The translations under genes were made by a program, and so were the position numbers. Below, in pieces: positions 1 through 10,014 of a stretch of DNA of 64,000 nt. The stretch covers positions 44,721 to 108,720 of the forward strand of contig JACMNO010000013.1 in NCBI GenBank assembly GCA_014378485.1, read 5' to 3'. The notes beneath the pieces are model-generated. The model saw nothing but the letters and a program-made list of their open reading frames with translations, did no database searches and was not told where the DNA came from. Source of the stretch: Bacteroidia bacterium. Its GTDB lineage: Bacteria; Bacteroidota; Bacteroidia; B-17B0; Aurantibacillaceae. Numbering within the stretch: the stretch's first letter is position 1; the number at the start of each line of letters is the position of its first letter.

Positions 1-701
1 TCGCCACTGGCAATAGCTGATCCCATGATCGCTACACCGCTATCCTGCATCACTGTTTTCACATCATTGAAATCCACATTTACATGCATGTGTAAACTAA
101 TAATCTCTGCAATAGATTTTGCTGCACTGGTCAATACATTGTCTGCATGAGCGAATGCTTCTGTCATTTTTAAACTGCCGTAGATCTCACGTAATTTATC
201 GTTACCGATTACAATTAATGTATCTACGTATTTTTTCATTTCTTCCAAACCTTTTTCAGCTTGTTCTCTTCTCTTTTTTCCTTCGAAAGAAAATGGAATC
301 GTTACAATACCAACAGTCAGGATCCCTAATTCTTTTGCAATAGAAGCAATTACTGGTGCTGCACCTGTTCCTGTACCACCACCTAAACCGGCTGTAATAA
401 ATACCATTTCAGTATTATCTTTCAACAGGTTTTTTATTTCATCAATGCTCTCTAAAGCAGAGTCACGGCCAATTTCAGGCTTAGCGCCCGCGCCTAATCC
501 TCTTGTTAAAGAATTACCTAATTGTATTTTATGAGGCACCGGACTTTTTCCTAATGCTTGTTTATCGGTATTGCATACAATGAAATCAACACCTTTAATT
601 CCTAAACGGAACATATGATTTACAGCGTTGCTTCCGCCGCCGCCAACGCCAATTACTTTTATAATTGAGCTTTCCTCCTGTGGTAATTCAAATTGCATCA
701 T
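1..701 (-). CDS. ftsZ: Cell division protein FtsZ (N-terminal part; gene continues past the left edge)
   Basis: Reverse-strand translation from ATG at 701: MMQFELPQEESSIIKVIGVGGGGSNAVNHMF...CNTDKQAL...GLGGGTGTGAAPVIA, which contains the tubulin/FtsZ GGGTGTG signature. It is followed by ftsA in dcw order. It is missing from the ORF track because it is truncated. Confidence 0.97.
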   Translation of the reverse strand, partial: MMQFELPQEESSIIKVIGVGGGGSNAVNHMFRLGIKGVDFIVCNTDKQALGKSPVPHKIQLGNSLTRGLGAGAKPEIGRDSALESIDEIKNLLKDNTEMVFITAGLGGGTGTGAAPVIASIAKELGILTVGIVTIPFSFEGKKRREQAEKGLEEMKKYVDTLIVIGNDKLREIYGSLKMTEAFAHADNVLTSAAKSIAEIISLHMHVNVDFNDVKTVMQDSGVAIMGSAIASG

Positions 702-718
702 GGTATGTGGTTTTAAGA

Positions 719-758
719 GCCCCTCCCAACCTCCCCGAAGGGGGAGGAGTTTGGGAGC
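719..758. repeat. GC-rich dispersed hairpin (CCTCCCCGAAGGGGGAGG type), copy A
   Basis: CTCCCAACCTCCCCGAAGGGGGAGGAGTTTGGGAG is a nested inverted repeat. Related copies lie at about 13622 and 13710. Confidence 0.75.
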
Positions 759-846
759 TATGTTAATTTATAAGTTTTATTCTATTTATGTTTATGTTCT
801 TAATTTTCCTCTCTCTGCCAACTAGCGGAAGACTTGGTTGGGCAGC

Positions 847-2211
847 TTATTCTACATCATCACTCATCCAGTCTTTTGCCCGACTGATCAACGAATCAAA
901 GAAATTTCCTACTTTTTGTTTAGAATGGCCTGTTACTTTTTTCTCTGCTTTTTGTTTTGCTTCAACAGTTTCAATTAATACTTTTTCTTCTACTGCTTTT
1001 GTAGAATTGTTTCCGCGTTTTGCTTCACGTTCGTATTTTTCAATTCCTTTCATAACCAAACCAATACCAGTTGCATACATTGGATTTTTTAATTCATCAT
1101 CTGCGCCACCTAAATGTTCGTTCGGGGTGCCAATGCGGCAATCCATCCCTGTATTTTTCATCACCAGATGAGTCAAGTGTTTCAGTTGCGAACCACCACC
1201 GGTAATCACAATACCACCTGCTAATTTGCGTTCAAACCCCGACGACTTAATTTCAAATAACACGAATTCTAAAATTTCTTCCATTCGCGCTTCAATAATC
1301 TGAGCCAGTGTATTAACTGAAATTTCTTTATGCGGACGACCTCTTAGTCCCGGGATTGAGATTACTTCGTTTAATTGATTTTCCTGCGCCAAGGCTGACC
1401 CAAAACGCATTTTTAATTGTTCGGCCTGAGTTTTAATGATACCACATCCTTCTTTAATATCATCGGTAATGATGTTACCACCAAAAGGAATTACCGCTGT
1501 GTGACGGATAATACTATCATAAAAAATAGCAACATCTGTTGTTCCACCACCAATATCAACTAATACAACACCTGCTTCTTTTTCTTCATCGGTTAATACC
1601 GCATCAGCGCTTGCCAATGGTTCTAAATGTAAATCAACTGTTTTTAATTTAGCTCTGTCAACACATTTGAAAATATTTTTTACGGCAGAAACCTGGCCGG
1701 TGATGATATGAAAGTTTCCTTCCAAACGGATTCCAGAATGCCCTATTGGGTTACGGATACCGCTTTCGTTATCTATGATATATTCCTGTGGAATCACGTG
1801 AATAATTTCTTCACCCGGGCTCATCACTAAACGGTGCATGTTATCGATCAATTGATCCACATCGTTTTGAGATACTTCTTCGTCCAAAGATTTACGGGTA
1901 ACCATTCCACGGTGCTGCATACTTTTGATATGTTGCCCGGCAATGCCCACAATTACTTCTTCGATATCTATGTTTGCTTTATCGCCTGCAATTTTAATAG
2001 CCGCTTTAATAGACTCAATAGTTTGCTCAATATTAGCGACAACACCACGGTGTACACCCAAAGATTCGGATTTGCCGACGCTTAATATTTCTACTTTACC
2101 ATGTTCGTTTTTATAACCAACGATCGCGGCAATTTTAGTTGTTCCGATATCTAGTCCTACAACTAGTTCAGCGTTATCTGGCATTTTTTTTACTGTTTGT
2201 TTATTGTCCAT
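847..2211 (-). CDS. ftsA: Cell division protein FtsA
   Basis: Actin-like ATPase motifs (VVGLDIGTTKIAAIVG, GVVLVDIGGGTTDVAIF, GGIVITGGGSQLKHL); adjacent to ftsZ. Confidence 0.97.
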   Translation of the reverse strand: MDNKQTVKKMPDNAELVVGLDIGTTKIAAIVGYKNEHGKVEILSVGKSESLGVHRGVVANIEQTIESIKAAIKIAGDKANIDIEEVIVGIAGQHIKSMQHRGMVTRKSLDEEVSQNDVDQLIDNMHRLVMSPGEEIIHVIPQEYIIDNESGIRNPIGHSGIRLEGNFHIITGQVSAVKNIFKCVDRAKLKTVDLHLEPLASADAVLTDEEKEAGVVLVDIGGGTTDVAIFYDSIIRHTAVIPFGGNIITDDIKEGCGIIKTQAEQLKMRFGSALAQENQLNEVISIPGLRGRPHKEISVNTLAQIIEARMEEILEFVLFEIKSSGFERKLAGGIVITGGGSQLKHLTHLVMKNTGMDCRIGTPNEHLGGADDELKNPMYATGIGLVMKGIEKYEREAKRGNNSTKAVEEKVLIETVEAKQKAEKKVTGHSKQKVGNFFDSLISRAKDWMSDDVE

Positions 2212-2215
2212 AAAC

Positions 2216-3028
2216 TTATTTTTTAGTGCAAACCACTTGGTTCTTATATTTTATATTGATAGTGGAATATTTATTCCATCCATCTGTTTTATTTAATCCT
2301 TCGGTGTAAAATAATTTGAGTTTATCAAACTTTTCCTGGAAGTCTTTTGCTTCCCCGAAAATTATTTTATGATTCCCGATCGAAGGATACAATTCCAACT
2401 CTTGATCATTCGTTATATTAATTTGATGTATCAGGCTTGCTAAAACAGAGTCTTTGGTAATAAATACCGAAATATTATAAATGTCATCCAGTACACTTAC
2501 TTTACTAAACAATTCATTTTTTGCAATGGCGCTTACAGGAAACTGGTAGCGTGTTGCAAACGCTTCGTTAATATTTCCTGTTGCTATCAATACCCGTGCT
2601 GTGTACTTGTCACTTAGGGGCATTAACTTTGATTGGTTGTCGATGTAATAACTTTCGCCATCTAAGTTCATTACGCGAACCAATGGTGTACGTTGTCTCA
2701 CATCAATTGTTACATCTCCGTTCACATCCACAGCAATATCTGCATTTTCAACTGCCGGGTGAGAGTTTAGTGCTTTTTCCAAACTGTTCACATCTATATT
2801 TTTTAGAGAAGTGTGTAAGATGGAATCGTTTCTTTCTTTAAAAAATTCTTTAACATCTTCTTCATCAATAAATGTGTTGATCTCTGTATTGTTTACAGTT
2901 ACCAGCAGGTTTTCAACTGTCACATTTTTCCCTTTTCCATTGGTAATGGCTAATGACGCAAACAGGCCTGATAATCCAATAATCCAAAGAACGATGATAA
3001 ATATTTTTCTTAAATTAATTTTTTTCAT
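2216..3028 (-). CDS. ftsQ: Cell division protein FtsQ-like
   Basis: Single N-terminal TM, POTRA/FtsQ-like region (LEKALNSHPAVENADIAVDVNGDVTIDVRQRTPLVRV); position between murC and ftsA. Confidence 0.9.
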   Translation of the reverse strand: MKKINLRKIFIIVLWIIGLSGLFASLAITNGKGKNVTVENLLVTVNNTEINTFIDEEDVKEFFKERNDSILHTSLKNIDVNSLEKALNSHPAVENADIAVDVNGDVTIDVRQRTPLVRVMNLDGESYYIDNQSKLMPLSDKYTARVLIATGNINEAFATRYQFPVSAIAKNELFSKVSVLDDIYNISVFITKDSVLASLIHQINITNDQELELYPSIGNHKIIFGEAKDFQEKFDKLKLFYTEGLNKTDGWNKYSTINIKYKNQVVCTKK

Positions 3029-3105
3029 TTTTACTTTTCGCTTCTCAACTTCGCTCCTAGTGACAATGTCTTTATCCCTGCTTTCACTTTAGTCTTTTCA
3101 CTCCC

Positions 3106-4494
3106 TCAAATTTCTCCCATTAATAATACCTCAATCGGTTCAATCAATGTATCAATGTCTCCCGCTCCTAATGTCATTAACACCTGTGAAGGGTGTGTTC
3201 TTAAAAATTCAACAACATTTTCTTTCTTCACCAAAAACTTTTCCCTGCATTTCATTTTATTTAGCAGCATTTGTGAATTGATTCCTTCAATTGGTTTTTC
3301 CCTTGCGGGATAAATCTCCAGTAACACACATACATCCAATAGGTCAAGGCTTTCTGCAAAACCATCTGCGAAATCACGAGTACGTGAAAACAAATGCGGT
3401 TGAAAAATTCCTGTCACTTTTTTATCCGGGTATAATTGTTTTGCTGCGGTAATGGCAGCTCTCAACTCTTCCGGGTGATGCGCATAATCATCGATGTACA
3501 CCATCGATTTTAATTTCACACGGTAATCAAACCTTCGTTTTACACCTTTAAAAGAACGGAGAGCTTTGTTAATCACATCACCCTTAATGCCTAATTGTTG
3601 CGCAACAGCTATTGCTGCAATTGAATTCTCTACATTGTGCAAACCTGGTAACCCAATGGCTACTTGACTTACAGGCTCTATCGGACTCTTGATGTTGTAA
3701 CAAAATTCGCCATCAATAATTTCAATAGAATCGGCAGAATATTCAGTATCTAAATTTAGTGAGTAGATCAGGCGTTTGACATTGAGGTTCAAATCGTTAT
3801 CAACATTTTTTTTAACAATCAAAAAACCATCCTTTTGAACCTGTTTCGCAAACTGTGTATAGGTTTGATGCATAGCATCTTGGTCACCGTAAATATCCAA
3901 ATGATCTGCGTCAACACTGGTGATAACAGTGATGTAAGGATGAAGCGTTAAAAAGGATCGATCGTATTCATCGGCCTCAACTACTACATAAGCATTTTTA
4001 TCTTTAGCGTTACCAAGCAATAAATTAGTGTGATAGTTTTGAGAAATGCCACCTAAAAAAGCAAAACAATCAATACCTGCTGTTTTTAAAATATGTGCTA
4101 CAAGAGTGGTGGTAGTTGTTTTTCCATGCGTGCCTGCAATTGCGATTGTTTTGAATTGTTTGGTGATTTCTCCCAATACCCAGGCACGCTTTTGTAAAAC
4201 GTAGCCTTTATTTTGAAGATAAATAAACTCTTGGTGATCTCGTGGAACTGCCGGTGTATATATAATAAGTATCTCTTCTTTTTTATAGACGGCGAATAAA
4301 TTTTCAACCAGTGTTTCATCTTCATGAAAATGAATTTGAATTCCTTCCGCCTGTAATTGTGCAGTTAAAGCTGTTTCTGTTTTATCGTAGCCATAAACTT
4401 CTTTTCCATAATGATTAAAATATCTTGCCAAAGCACTCATGCCAATGCCACCAACACCGAGGAAATAATATAGTTTATAATCAAGTATGTTCAT
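3106..4494 (-). CDS. murC: UDP-N-acetylmuramate--L-alanine ligase
   Basis: Mur ligase motifs (YFLGVGGIGMSALARYF, AIAGTHGKTTTTTLVAHIL); dcw order. Confidence 0.97.
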   Translation of the reverse strand: MNILDYKLYYFLGVGGIGMSALARYFNHYGKEVYGYDKTETALTAQLQAEGIQIHFHEDETLVENLFAVYKKEEILIIYTPAVPRDHQEFIYLQNKGYVLQKRAWVLGEITKQFKTIAIAGTHGKTTTTTLVAHILKTAGIDCFAFLGGISQNYHTNLLLGNAKDKNAYVVVEADEYDRSFLTLHPYITVITSVDADHLDIYGDQDAMHQTYTQFAKQVQKDGFLIVKKNVDNDLNLNVKRLIYSLNLDTEYSADSIEIIDGEFCYNIKSPIEPVSQVAIGLPGLHNVENSIAAIAVAQQLGIKGDVINKALRSFKGVKRRFDYRVKLKSMVYIDDYAHHPEELRAAITAAKQLYPDKKVTGIFQPHLFSRTRDFADGFAESLDLLDVCVLLEIYPAREKPIEGINSQMLLNKMKCREKFLVKKENVVEFLRTHPSQVLMTLGAGDIDTLIEPIEVLLMGEI

Positions 4495-4499
4495 GAGGA

Positions 4500-5609
4500 C
4501 TATAGAGTGTAGTTGGCTAATTTTAAAACTTCAAGGGCAATCACGTTGGCTGAATTATGAAATGCCATTTGACTGATGTTATTTGTTAAGGTTACCTGTT
4601 GTTGCGTATTATTGATCAGAGCAATGGCGGTTGGTATTAAGGTGCTTTGCGCTACATCATCTCTTATTAATATGGCGGCCTGCTTATCCACTAATGCCAT
4701 GGCGTTTTTTGTCTGATGATCTTCTGCGACATTTGGCGAAGGCACCAAAATACTTGGCATACCGATATTGCATAATTCAGATACTGAACTGGCACCTGCT
4801 CTTGAGATCACGATATCGGCAGGGGCGTATGCAAAATCCATACGTGAAATAAATTCCATTGCGTATATATTATTGTCTGGGAATTTTTCCACCTGTTCCG
4901 TGGCTGTGGTATAATAGTTCTTACCTGTTTGCCATATTAATTGAATATTATTGTCGACTAGTTTTTGTAAGCTAACACCAATGGATAAGTTTATCGTTCT
5001 GGCTCCAAGACTTCCGCCAATGACCAAAATGACTTTTTTGTTAGGGCTTAATTTAAAAAAGTTTATGGCTTCATCCTTATGTTGTTTTACATCCGCCAAA
5101 TCCTGCCGAACAGGGTTGCCTGTTAATAAAATCTTTTCTTTTGGAAAAAATTTTTCCATGCCTTCATAGGCTACACAAATTTTACTCGCTTTTCTGGAAA
5201 GAAGTTTATTGGTGATGCCCGCGTAAGAATTTTGCTCCTGTAGTAACGCAGGAATATCAAAGTGAACTGCTGCTTTTAATAATGGCCCGGAAGCATATCC
5301 TCCTGTTCCAACTACCACATCAGGTTTGTATTCTTTAATAATCTTTCTTGTTTTTAAGAGCGATTGTAAAATTAAGAATGGAAGTTTTAAATTGGAAAGT
5401 GTAAACCGTCTTTGCAGCCCTGCAATTGGCAACCCTATAATCTTGTAACCGGCATTAGGAATTTTTTCCATTTCCATTTTGCCCAAAGCTCCAACAAATA
5501 AAATATCAGCCTGAGGTACTAATTTTTTTATTTCATTAGCGATAGCTATCGCCGGGAAAATATGTCCTCCGGTTCCACCACCACTTAATATGACTTTTAG
5601 TACTTTCAT
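4500..5609 (-). CDS. murG: UDP-GlcNAc--lipid I GlcNAc transferase MurG
   Basis: LSGGGTGGHIFPAIAIA and VILVIGGSLGARTIN motifs. Confidence 0.97.
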   Translation of the reverse strand: MKVLKVILSGGGTGGHIFPAIAIANEIKKLVPQADILFVGALGKMEMEKIPNAGYKIIGLPIAGLQRRFTLSNLKLPFLILQSLLKTRKIIKEYKPDVVVGTGGYASGPLLKAAVHFDIPALLQEQNSYAGITNKLLSRKASKICVAYEGMEKFFPKEKILLTGNPVRQDLADVKQHKDEAINFFKLSPNKKVILVIGGSLGARTINLSIGVSLQKLVDNNIQLIWQTGKNYYTTATEQVEKFPDNNIYAMEFISRMDFAYAPADIVISRAGASSVSELCNIGMPSILVPSPNVAEDHQTKNAMALVDKQAAILIRDDVAQSTLIPTAIALINNTQQQVTLTNNISQMAFHNSANVIALEVLKLANYTL

Positions 5610-5670
5610 GTTTTTATATTACTTCTTTTGTTCTTCATGTTACAGCGTAACTCGAAATGAAACTAATGCG

Positions 5671-6822
5671 TTATTCTGTAATCATTTCTTTTTCTTTTAT
5701 TCCGTCTTCATTTGATTTACTAACGCTTAGGATTATGCCTATTGAGATACAGGTAAACCAAATTGAGGTGCCTCCCATGCTTACCAAGGGTAACGGTTGC
5801 CCTGTTACGGGAAATAAATTAACGGCAACTGCCATATTAATGAGTGCCTGAAACACTAAACTGAAACTCAAACCAACGGCCATTAAACCTCCAAATGTTT
5901 TTTCTGAATCACGAAGAATCCGAATACCTCTGAATAATAAGACCATATATAAGAAAATCATAAAGAATCCTGTGAATAAACCGTATTCTTCAATAATGAT
6001 TGCGTAAATAAAATCATTATGAGCTTGTGGTAGAAACGCTCGTTGTGTGCTATTACCGGGGCCTTTGCCGATGATGCCGCCTGTAGCGATCGCAATCTTC
6101 GCCTGTTCACTTTGGTAATTACTATCTGAGTCTCCTTTGCTAAAATTCTCAATCCGTGCTTTCCATGTGCCCCCTCGCCTTAACAGGTCAGGAAACTGGT
6201 ATATGATAACACCTAATAATAAAGCAAATCCTATGCAACCGCTTAAAATGTAAAGTATAAATTTTATTTTTATACGTCCTACAAACATCAAAAAAAGACA
6301 ATTCATGAACAATAGTGCTGCAGTAGAAAAATTTGCCGGTAGTATTAGTGCGCAAATTACCCCTATTGGAATCAATAAATATTTTATAACTGTTTTGAAT
6401 TCCTCTAACTGCCCCTGCCGGATTGTTAATGTTCTCGCAACAAATATGAGTAAGATGATTTTTGCCAAATCCGATGATTGAAATGATAACCCTAACCCTG
6501 GTATTTCAATCCATCGACTTGCTTCACCGGCGCTAACACCTTTTAATAATGTAAACAGTAATATTGGAATTACTAAAAATATACCAATTTGTGCCGCGCG
6601 CGAAAACAATGTGTATTTTAATTTATGTATAAAATACATAATAACAAGCCCACACATAATCAGGAAAGCATGCTTAATTAAAAACACTTCCGCATTTCCT
6701 TGTTTAAATTTATTGGCTAATGTCACAACTGAACTATACACTACTAAAATCGAAAGTAATGATAAAAGAAAAACGATCGCCCAGATCACTCTATCTCCTT
6801 TTAAGTATGCGAATTGTTTCAT
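5671..6822 (-). CDS. ftsW: FtsW/RodA/SpoVE lipid II polymerase
   Basis: Multi-TM SEDS protein (GKGPGNSTQRAFLPQAHNDFIYAIIIEEYG); lies between murG and the murD region. Confidence 0.95.
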   Translation of the reverse strand: MKQFAYLKGDRVIWAIVFLLSLLSILVVYSSVVTLANKFKQGNAEVFLIKHAFLIMCGLVIMYFIHKLKYTLFSRAAQIGIFLVIPILLFTLLKGVSAGEASRWIEIPGLGLSFQSSDLAKIILLIFVARTLTIRQGQLEEFKTVIKYLLIPIGVICALILPANFSTAALLFMNCLFLMFVGRIKIKFILYILSGCIGFALLLGVIIYQFPDLLRRGGTWKARIENFSKGDSDSNYQSEQAKIAIATGGIIGKGPGNSTQRAFLPQAHNDFIYAIIIEEYGLFTGFFMIFLYMVLLFRGIRILRDSEKTFGGLMAVGLSFSLVFQALINMAVAVNLFPVTGQPLPLVSMGGTSIWFTCISIGIILSVSKSNEDGIKEKEMITE

Positions 6823-6848
6823 TAGTTTATTATTTGTTTTGATGTATA

Positions 6849-6906
6849 GTCACCCTGAACTTGTTTCAGGGCATAATGAGATGCTGAATCAAGTTCAGCA
6901 TGACAA
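6849..6906. repeat. Dispersed double-hairpin intergenic repeat (PELVSG/LNQVQHD type)
   Basis: GTCACCCTGAACTTGTTTCAGGGCATAATGAGATGCTGAATCAAGTTCAGCATGACAATAC: two adjacent inverted repeats, CCCTGAA..TTCAGGG and GCTGAA..TTCAGC. The sequence class recurs widely in bacterial genomes. Confidence 0.8.
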
Positions 6907-6908
6907 TA

Positions 6909-7379
6909 CTATTCAGTCTTGATCAATACCAGCTCTTTAAATTTATTACCTCTGTTCTTGTAATTATCAAAAGGATCAAAACTTGGACAGGCCGGTGAAA
7001 ATAAGACCGCCTGATTTTTAATGGCTTTTGCTTTTGAGAGAGCTACTGCACTTTCTAAGTTCTCAGCTACAATCACCATAACATGTTTATTAAAAATATT
7101 TTTTATTTCAGAGAAACGTCTTCCAAAATAAATCACTGTTTTAATGTTGTAATAATTGATATTTGCGAACCAGGAATAATCAGTTTTCAGGTCATCTCCT
7201 CCCAAAATAAGTACAATTTCTGTGTCCACAGAATTAATACTTTCAACGGCAAGTTTAGCGTTTGTTGCTTTGGAATCATTAATGAAAGTGACCTCATTAA
7301 TATTCGCAACAAATTCAAAGCTATGATCTGTTTCCCTACTTATTGAAAACGTTTTCTGGCCAAGTGCAGTCTCTTTCAT
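6909..7379 (-). CDS. Orphan MurD-like C-terminal (glutamate ligase) domain protein, 156 aa
   Basis: FEFVANINEVTFINDSKATN, LILGGDD and LFSPACPSFDPFDNYKNRGNKF align with the C-terminal third of the adjacent MurD (LEFVASINGIEFINDTKATN, LILGGQD, LLSPACASFDLFQNYEDRGVQF). It lacks the N-terminal and ATP-binding central domains. Confidence 0.88.
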   Translation of the reverse strand: MKETALGQKTFSISRETDHSFEFVANINEVTFINDSKATNAKLAVESINSVDTEIVLILGGDDLKTDYSWFANINYYNIKTVIYFGRRFSEIKNIFNKHVMVIVAENLESAVALSKAKAIKNQAVLFSPACPSFDPFDNYKNRGNKFKELVLIKTE

Positions 7380-7381
7380 TT

Positions 7382-8728
7382 TTATAGCCCTCTTACAGCT
7401 GATTTAAATTGAACACCTCTGTCTTCGTAGTTTTGGAATAAATCAAAACTTGCACAAGCAGGAGATAATAAAACGGCATCTCCTTTTGTTGCTAACTTAT
7501 AGCACATTGCTACTGCTTCTGCTGCAGAACCGGCCTCCATGATAGTTTCCACAGAACCTTTGAAAGCTTTGATGATTTTTTTATTATCAACACCTAAACA
7601 AACGATTGCTTTTACTTTTTCTTTTACAAGATCAACTAATTCATCGTAATTGTTTCCTTTGTCTTGTCCGCCTAATATTAAGACAGTTGGTTTTTGCATA
7701 CTTTCCAGAGCATACCAGGTTGAGTTGATGTTGGTTGCTTTTGTATCGTTAATGAATTCAATGCCATTGATTGAGGCAACAAATTCTAAACGGTGTTCAA
7801 CATTTACGAAATCTTCAAGGCTTTCACGGATAATGTCTTTACGTATGTCTACGATACGCGCTGCTAATGAAGCAGCCATTGAATTGTAAACATTATGTTT
7901 ACCAGCAAGAGCCAATTGTTCTATTGTCATGATTAAGGGTTTAGGGTTATTATTATAATTAAGGGTTATTTCATTTTTTTGTAAGAAGGCGCCATTTCCT
8001 TCAATTGTTTTTTTAATACTGAATGGAATTTTTGTAGCATAAACCTGCGAATGCTTCATAAAATCTTCCATCACTACATCATCGGCGCAATAGATAAAGG
8101 CATCGTCCTTTGTTTGGTTTTGAGTAATACGGAATTTTGAAGCCACGTAATTCTCAAATTTGTAATCGTACCTGTCTAAATGATCCGGTGTAATGTTTAA
8201 CAACACTGCTATATCTGCTTTAAAATCAAACATTCCATCTAACTGGAAGCTGCTTAATTCCAAAACGTAGTAATCAAAATTCTCTTTCGCTACCTGATAG
8301 GCAAAACTCTTTCCAACGTTACCACCTAAACCTACGTTGTATCCTGCTTTTTGAAGAATGTGATATGTTAGTAGGGTAGTAGTAGTTTTTCCGTTACTGC
8401 CTGTAATGCAAATTGTTTTAGCGTTTGTATATCTTCCTGCAAATTCTATTTCTGAAATGATAGGAATGTTTTTTTCTTTCGCTTTTTGGATCAATACTAT
8501 TTTATCAGGAATACCCGGACTCTTAATGATCTCGCTTGCATTTAAAATTAAATCTTCAGTATGCATTCCTTCTTCAAATGGAATATTATTGCTGATCAAT
8601 TCTGTTTTATATTTTTCTTGAATCAAACCCTTGTCAGATACAAACACGCTAAAGCCTTTTGACTGTGCTAAAATTGCACTGCCAACTCCGCTTTCGCCGC
8701 TACCTAATATCACAATTCGTTTGTTCAA
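7382..8728 (-). CDS. murD: UDP-N-acetylmuramoylalanine--D-glutamate ligase
   Basis: Full-length Mur ligase (ICITGSNGKTTTTLLTYHIL, INDTKATNINSTWYAL). Confidence 0.96.
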   Translation of the reverse strand: MNKRIVILGSGESGVGSAILAQSKGFSVFVSDKGLIQEKYKTELISNNIPFEEGMHTEDLILNASEIIKSPGIPDKIVLIQKAKEKNIPIISEIEFAGRYTNAKTICITGSNGKTTTTLLTYHILQKAGYNVGLGGNVGKSFAYQVAKENFDYYVLELSSFQLDGMFDFKADIAVLLNITPDHLDRYDYKFENYVASKFRITQNQTKDDAFIYCADDVVMEDFMKHSQVYATKIPFSIKKTIEGNGAFLQKNEITLNYNNNPKPLIMTIEQLALAGKHNVYNSMAASLAARIVDIRKDIIRESLEDFVNVEHRLEFVASINGIEFINDTKATNINSTWYALESMQKPTVLILGGQDKGNNYDELVDLVKEKVKAIVCLGVDNKKIIKAFKGSVETIMEAGSAAEAVAMCYKLATKGDAVLLSPACASFDLFQNYEDRGVQFKSAVRGL

Positions 8729-8734
8729 TTTTGT

Positions 8735-10012
8735 TTATCTTAATTTTAATGTTACAATAGTGAGTGCTGCCAGCGTGATTCCAATAATGAAAAAACGCAT
8801 AACAATTTTTGATTCATGAAATCCAACCTTTTGATAATGATGGTGTAAAGGAGCCATTTTAAATAGGCGGTTGGCTTTAGCAAATTCGAGTCCGTGTTTT
8901 TTCTTTTGGTATTTAAAATAATACACTTGTAAGATCACGGAAACATTTTCTACTAAGAAAATACCACACAAAATAGGGATCAATAATTCTTTACGGATAG
9001 CAATGGCAAATACTGCAATGATCCCGCCGATTGCAAGGCTTCCGGTATCACCCATAAAAACCTGAGCCGGGTAAGCGTTGTACCATAAAAAACCAACACA
9101 CGCTCCAACAAAGGCTGCCATAAACACCACGAGTTCGCCCGTATTAGGAATGTACATAATATTTAAATAATCCGCAAAAACTGTATTGCCGCTTACATAC
9201 GCTAAAATTCCAAGAGTTGCACCAATGATCGCGCTTGTTCCTGCTGCCAACCCATCAATGCCATCGGTGATATTTGCTCCATTTGATACCGCAGTTACAA
9301 TCAGGATCACAATGGGAATAAATATTAACCAACCATAATCAACTGCTTTATCTCCCATAAAGGACAAGATTCGCGTATAATCAAATTCATTATTTTTTAC
9401 GAAAGGAATGGTGGTCTTAAGTGTTTTTGTTGCTGTTGAAGCATACTTTGGAATTGTTAAGTTTTTTTGGACTCCAGTTAATTCATCAAAATTATTGTTT
9501 TCATAGTAGCTGGGACTGTTTGCTGTAACACGTTCTTTGATCACCACATCGGGATGAAAATAAAATACAGCACCAACCAATAATCCAATACCAATTTGTC
9601 CAACAACTTTGAATTTTCCTTTCAATCCTTCTTTGTTTTTCTTGAAAACTTTAATGTAATCGTCCATAAAACCAATACTTCCCAGCCAAACAGTGGAGAT
9701 CAGCATTAAAACAATATAAATGTTGTGGACCTTAGCAAATAATAGTGTAGGAATAATGATAGCCGCCAGAATAATTAAACCACCCATGGTTGGTGTTCCT
9801 GCTTTTTCTTTTTGTCCTTCCAAACCTAATTCCCTTATGGTTTCGCCAATTTGTTTTTTGCGGATGAAATTGATGATGCGTTTACCAAATACCATCGTAA
9901 TGATAAGAGAAGTCAATAACGCCAAAGCCGCCCTAAATGAGATGTATTGAAACACTCCGGCTCCCGGAAAGTTAAAGTGTTGATCTAAGTATTGGAATAA
10001 GTAGTAAAACAT
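8735..10012 (-). CDS. mraY: Phospho-N-acetylmuramoyl-pentapeptide transferase
   Basis: Multi-[50 protein letters not shown] motifs. Carries an internal insertion between TM segments. Confidence 0.97.
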   Translation of the reverse strand: MFYYLFQYLDQHFNFPGAGVFQYISFRAALALLTSLIITMVFGKRIINFIRKKQIGETIRELGLEGQKEKAGTPTMGGLIILAAIIIPTLLFAKVHNIYIVLMLISTVWLGSIGFMDDYIKVFKKNKEGLKGKFKVVGQIGIGLLVGAVFYFHPDVVIKERVTANSPSYYENNNFDELTGVQKNLTIPKYASTATKTLKTTIPFVKNNEFDYTRILSFMGDKAVDYGWLIFIPIVILIVTAVSNGANITDGIDGLAAGTSAIIGATLGILAYVSGNTVFADYLNIMYIPNTGELVVFMAAFVGACVGFLWYNAYPAQVFMGDTGSLAIGGIIAVFAIAIRKELLIPILCGIFLVENVSVILQVYYFKYQKKKHGLEFAKANRLFKMAPLHHHYQKVGFHESKIVMRFFIIGITLAALTIVTLKLR

Positions 10013-10014
10013 GT

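Noticed and set aside
119-343. 74-aa plus-strand ORF at the left edge
   Set aside because: It is antisense to the truncated but clearly recognisable ftsZ on the minus strand.
1834-2116. Overlapping plus-strand ORFs opposite ftsA
   Set aside because: Antisense to a conserved gene, with no recognisable protein features.
8735-10012. MraY internal insertion as a novel domain
   Set aside because: From general knowledge, Bacteroidetes MraY proteins commonly carry an inserted loop here. It was not treated as novel.
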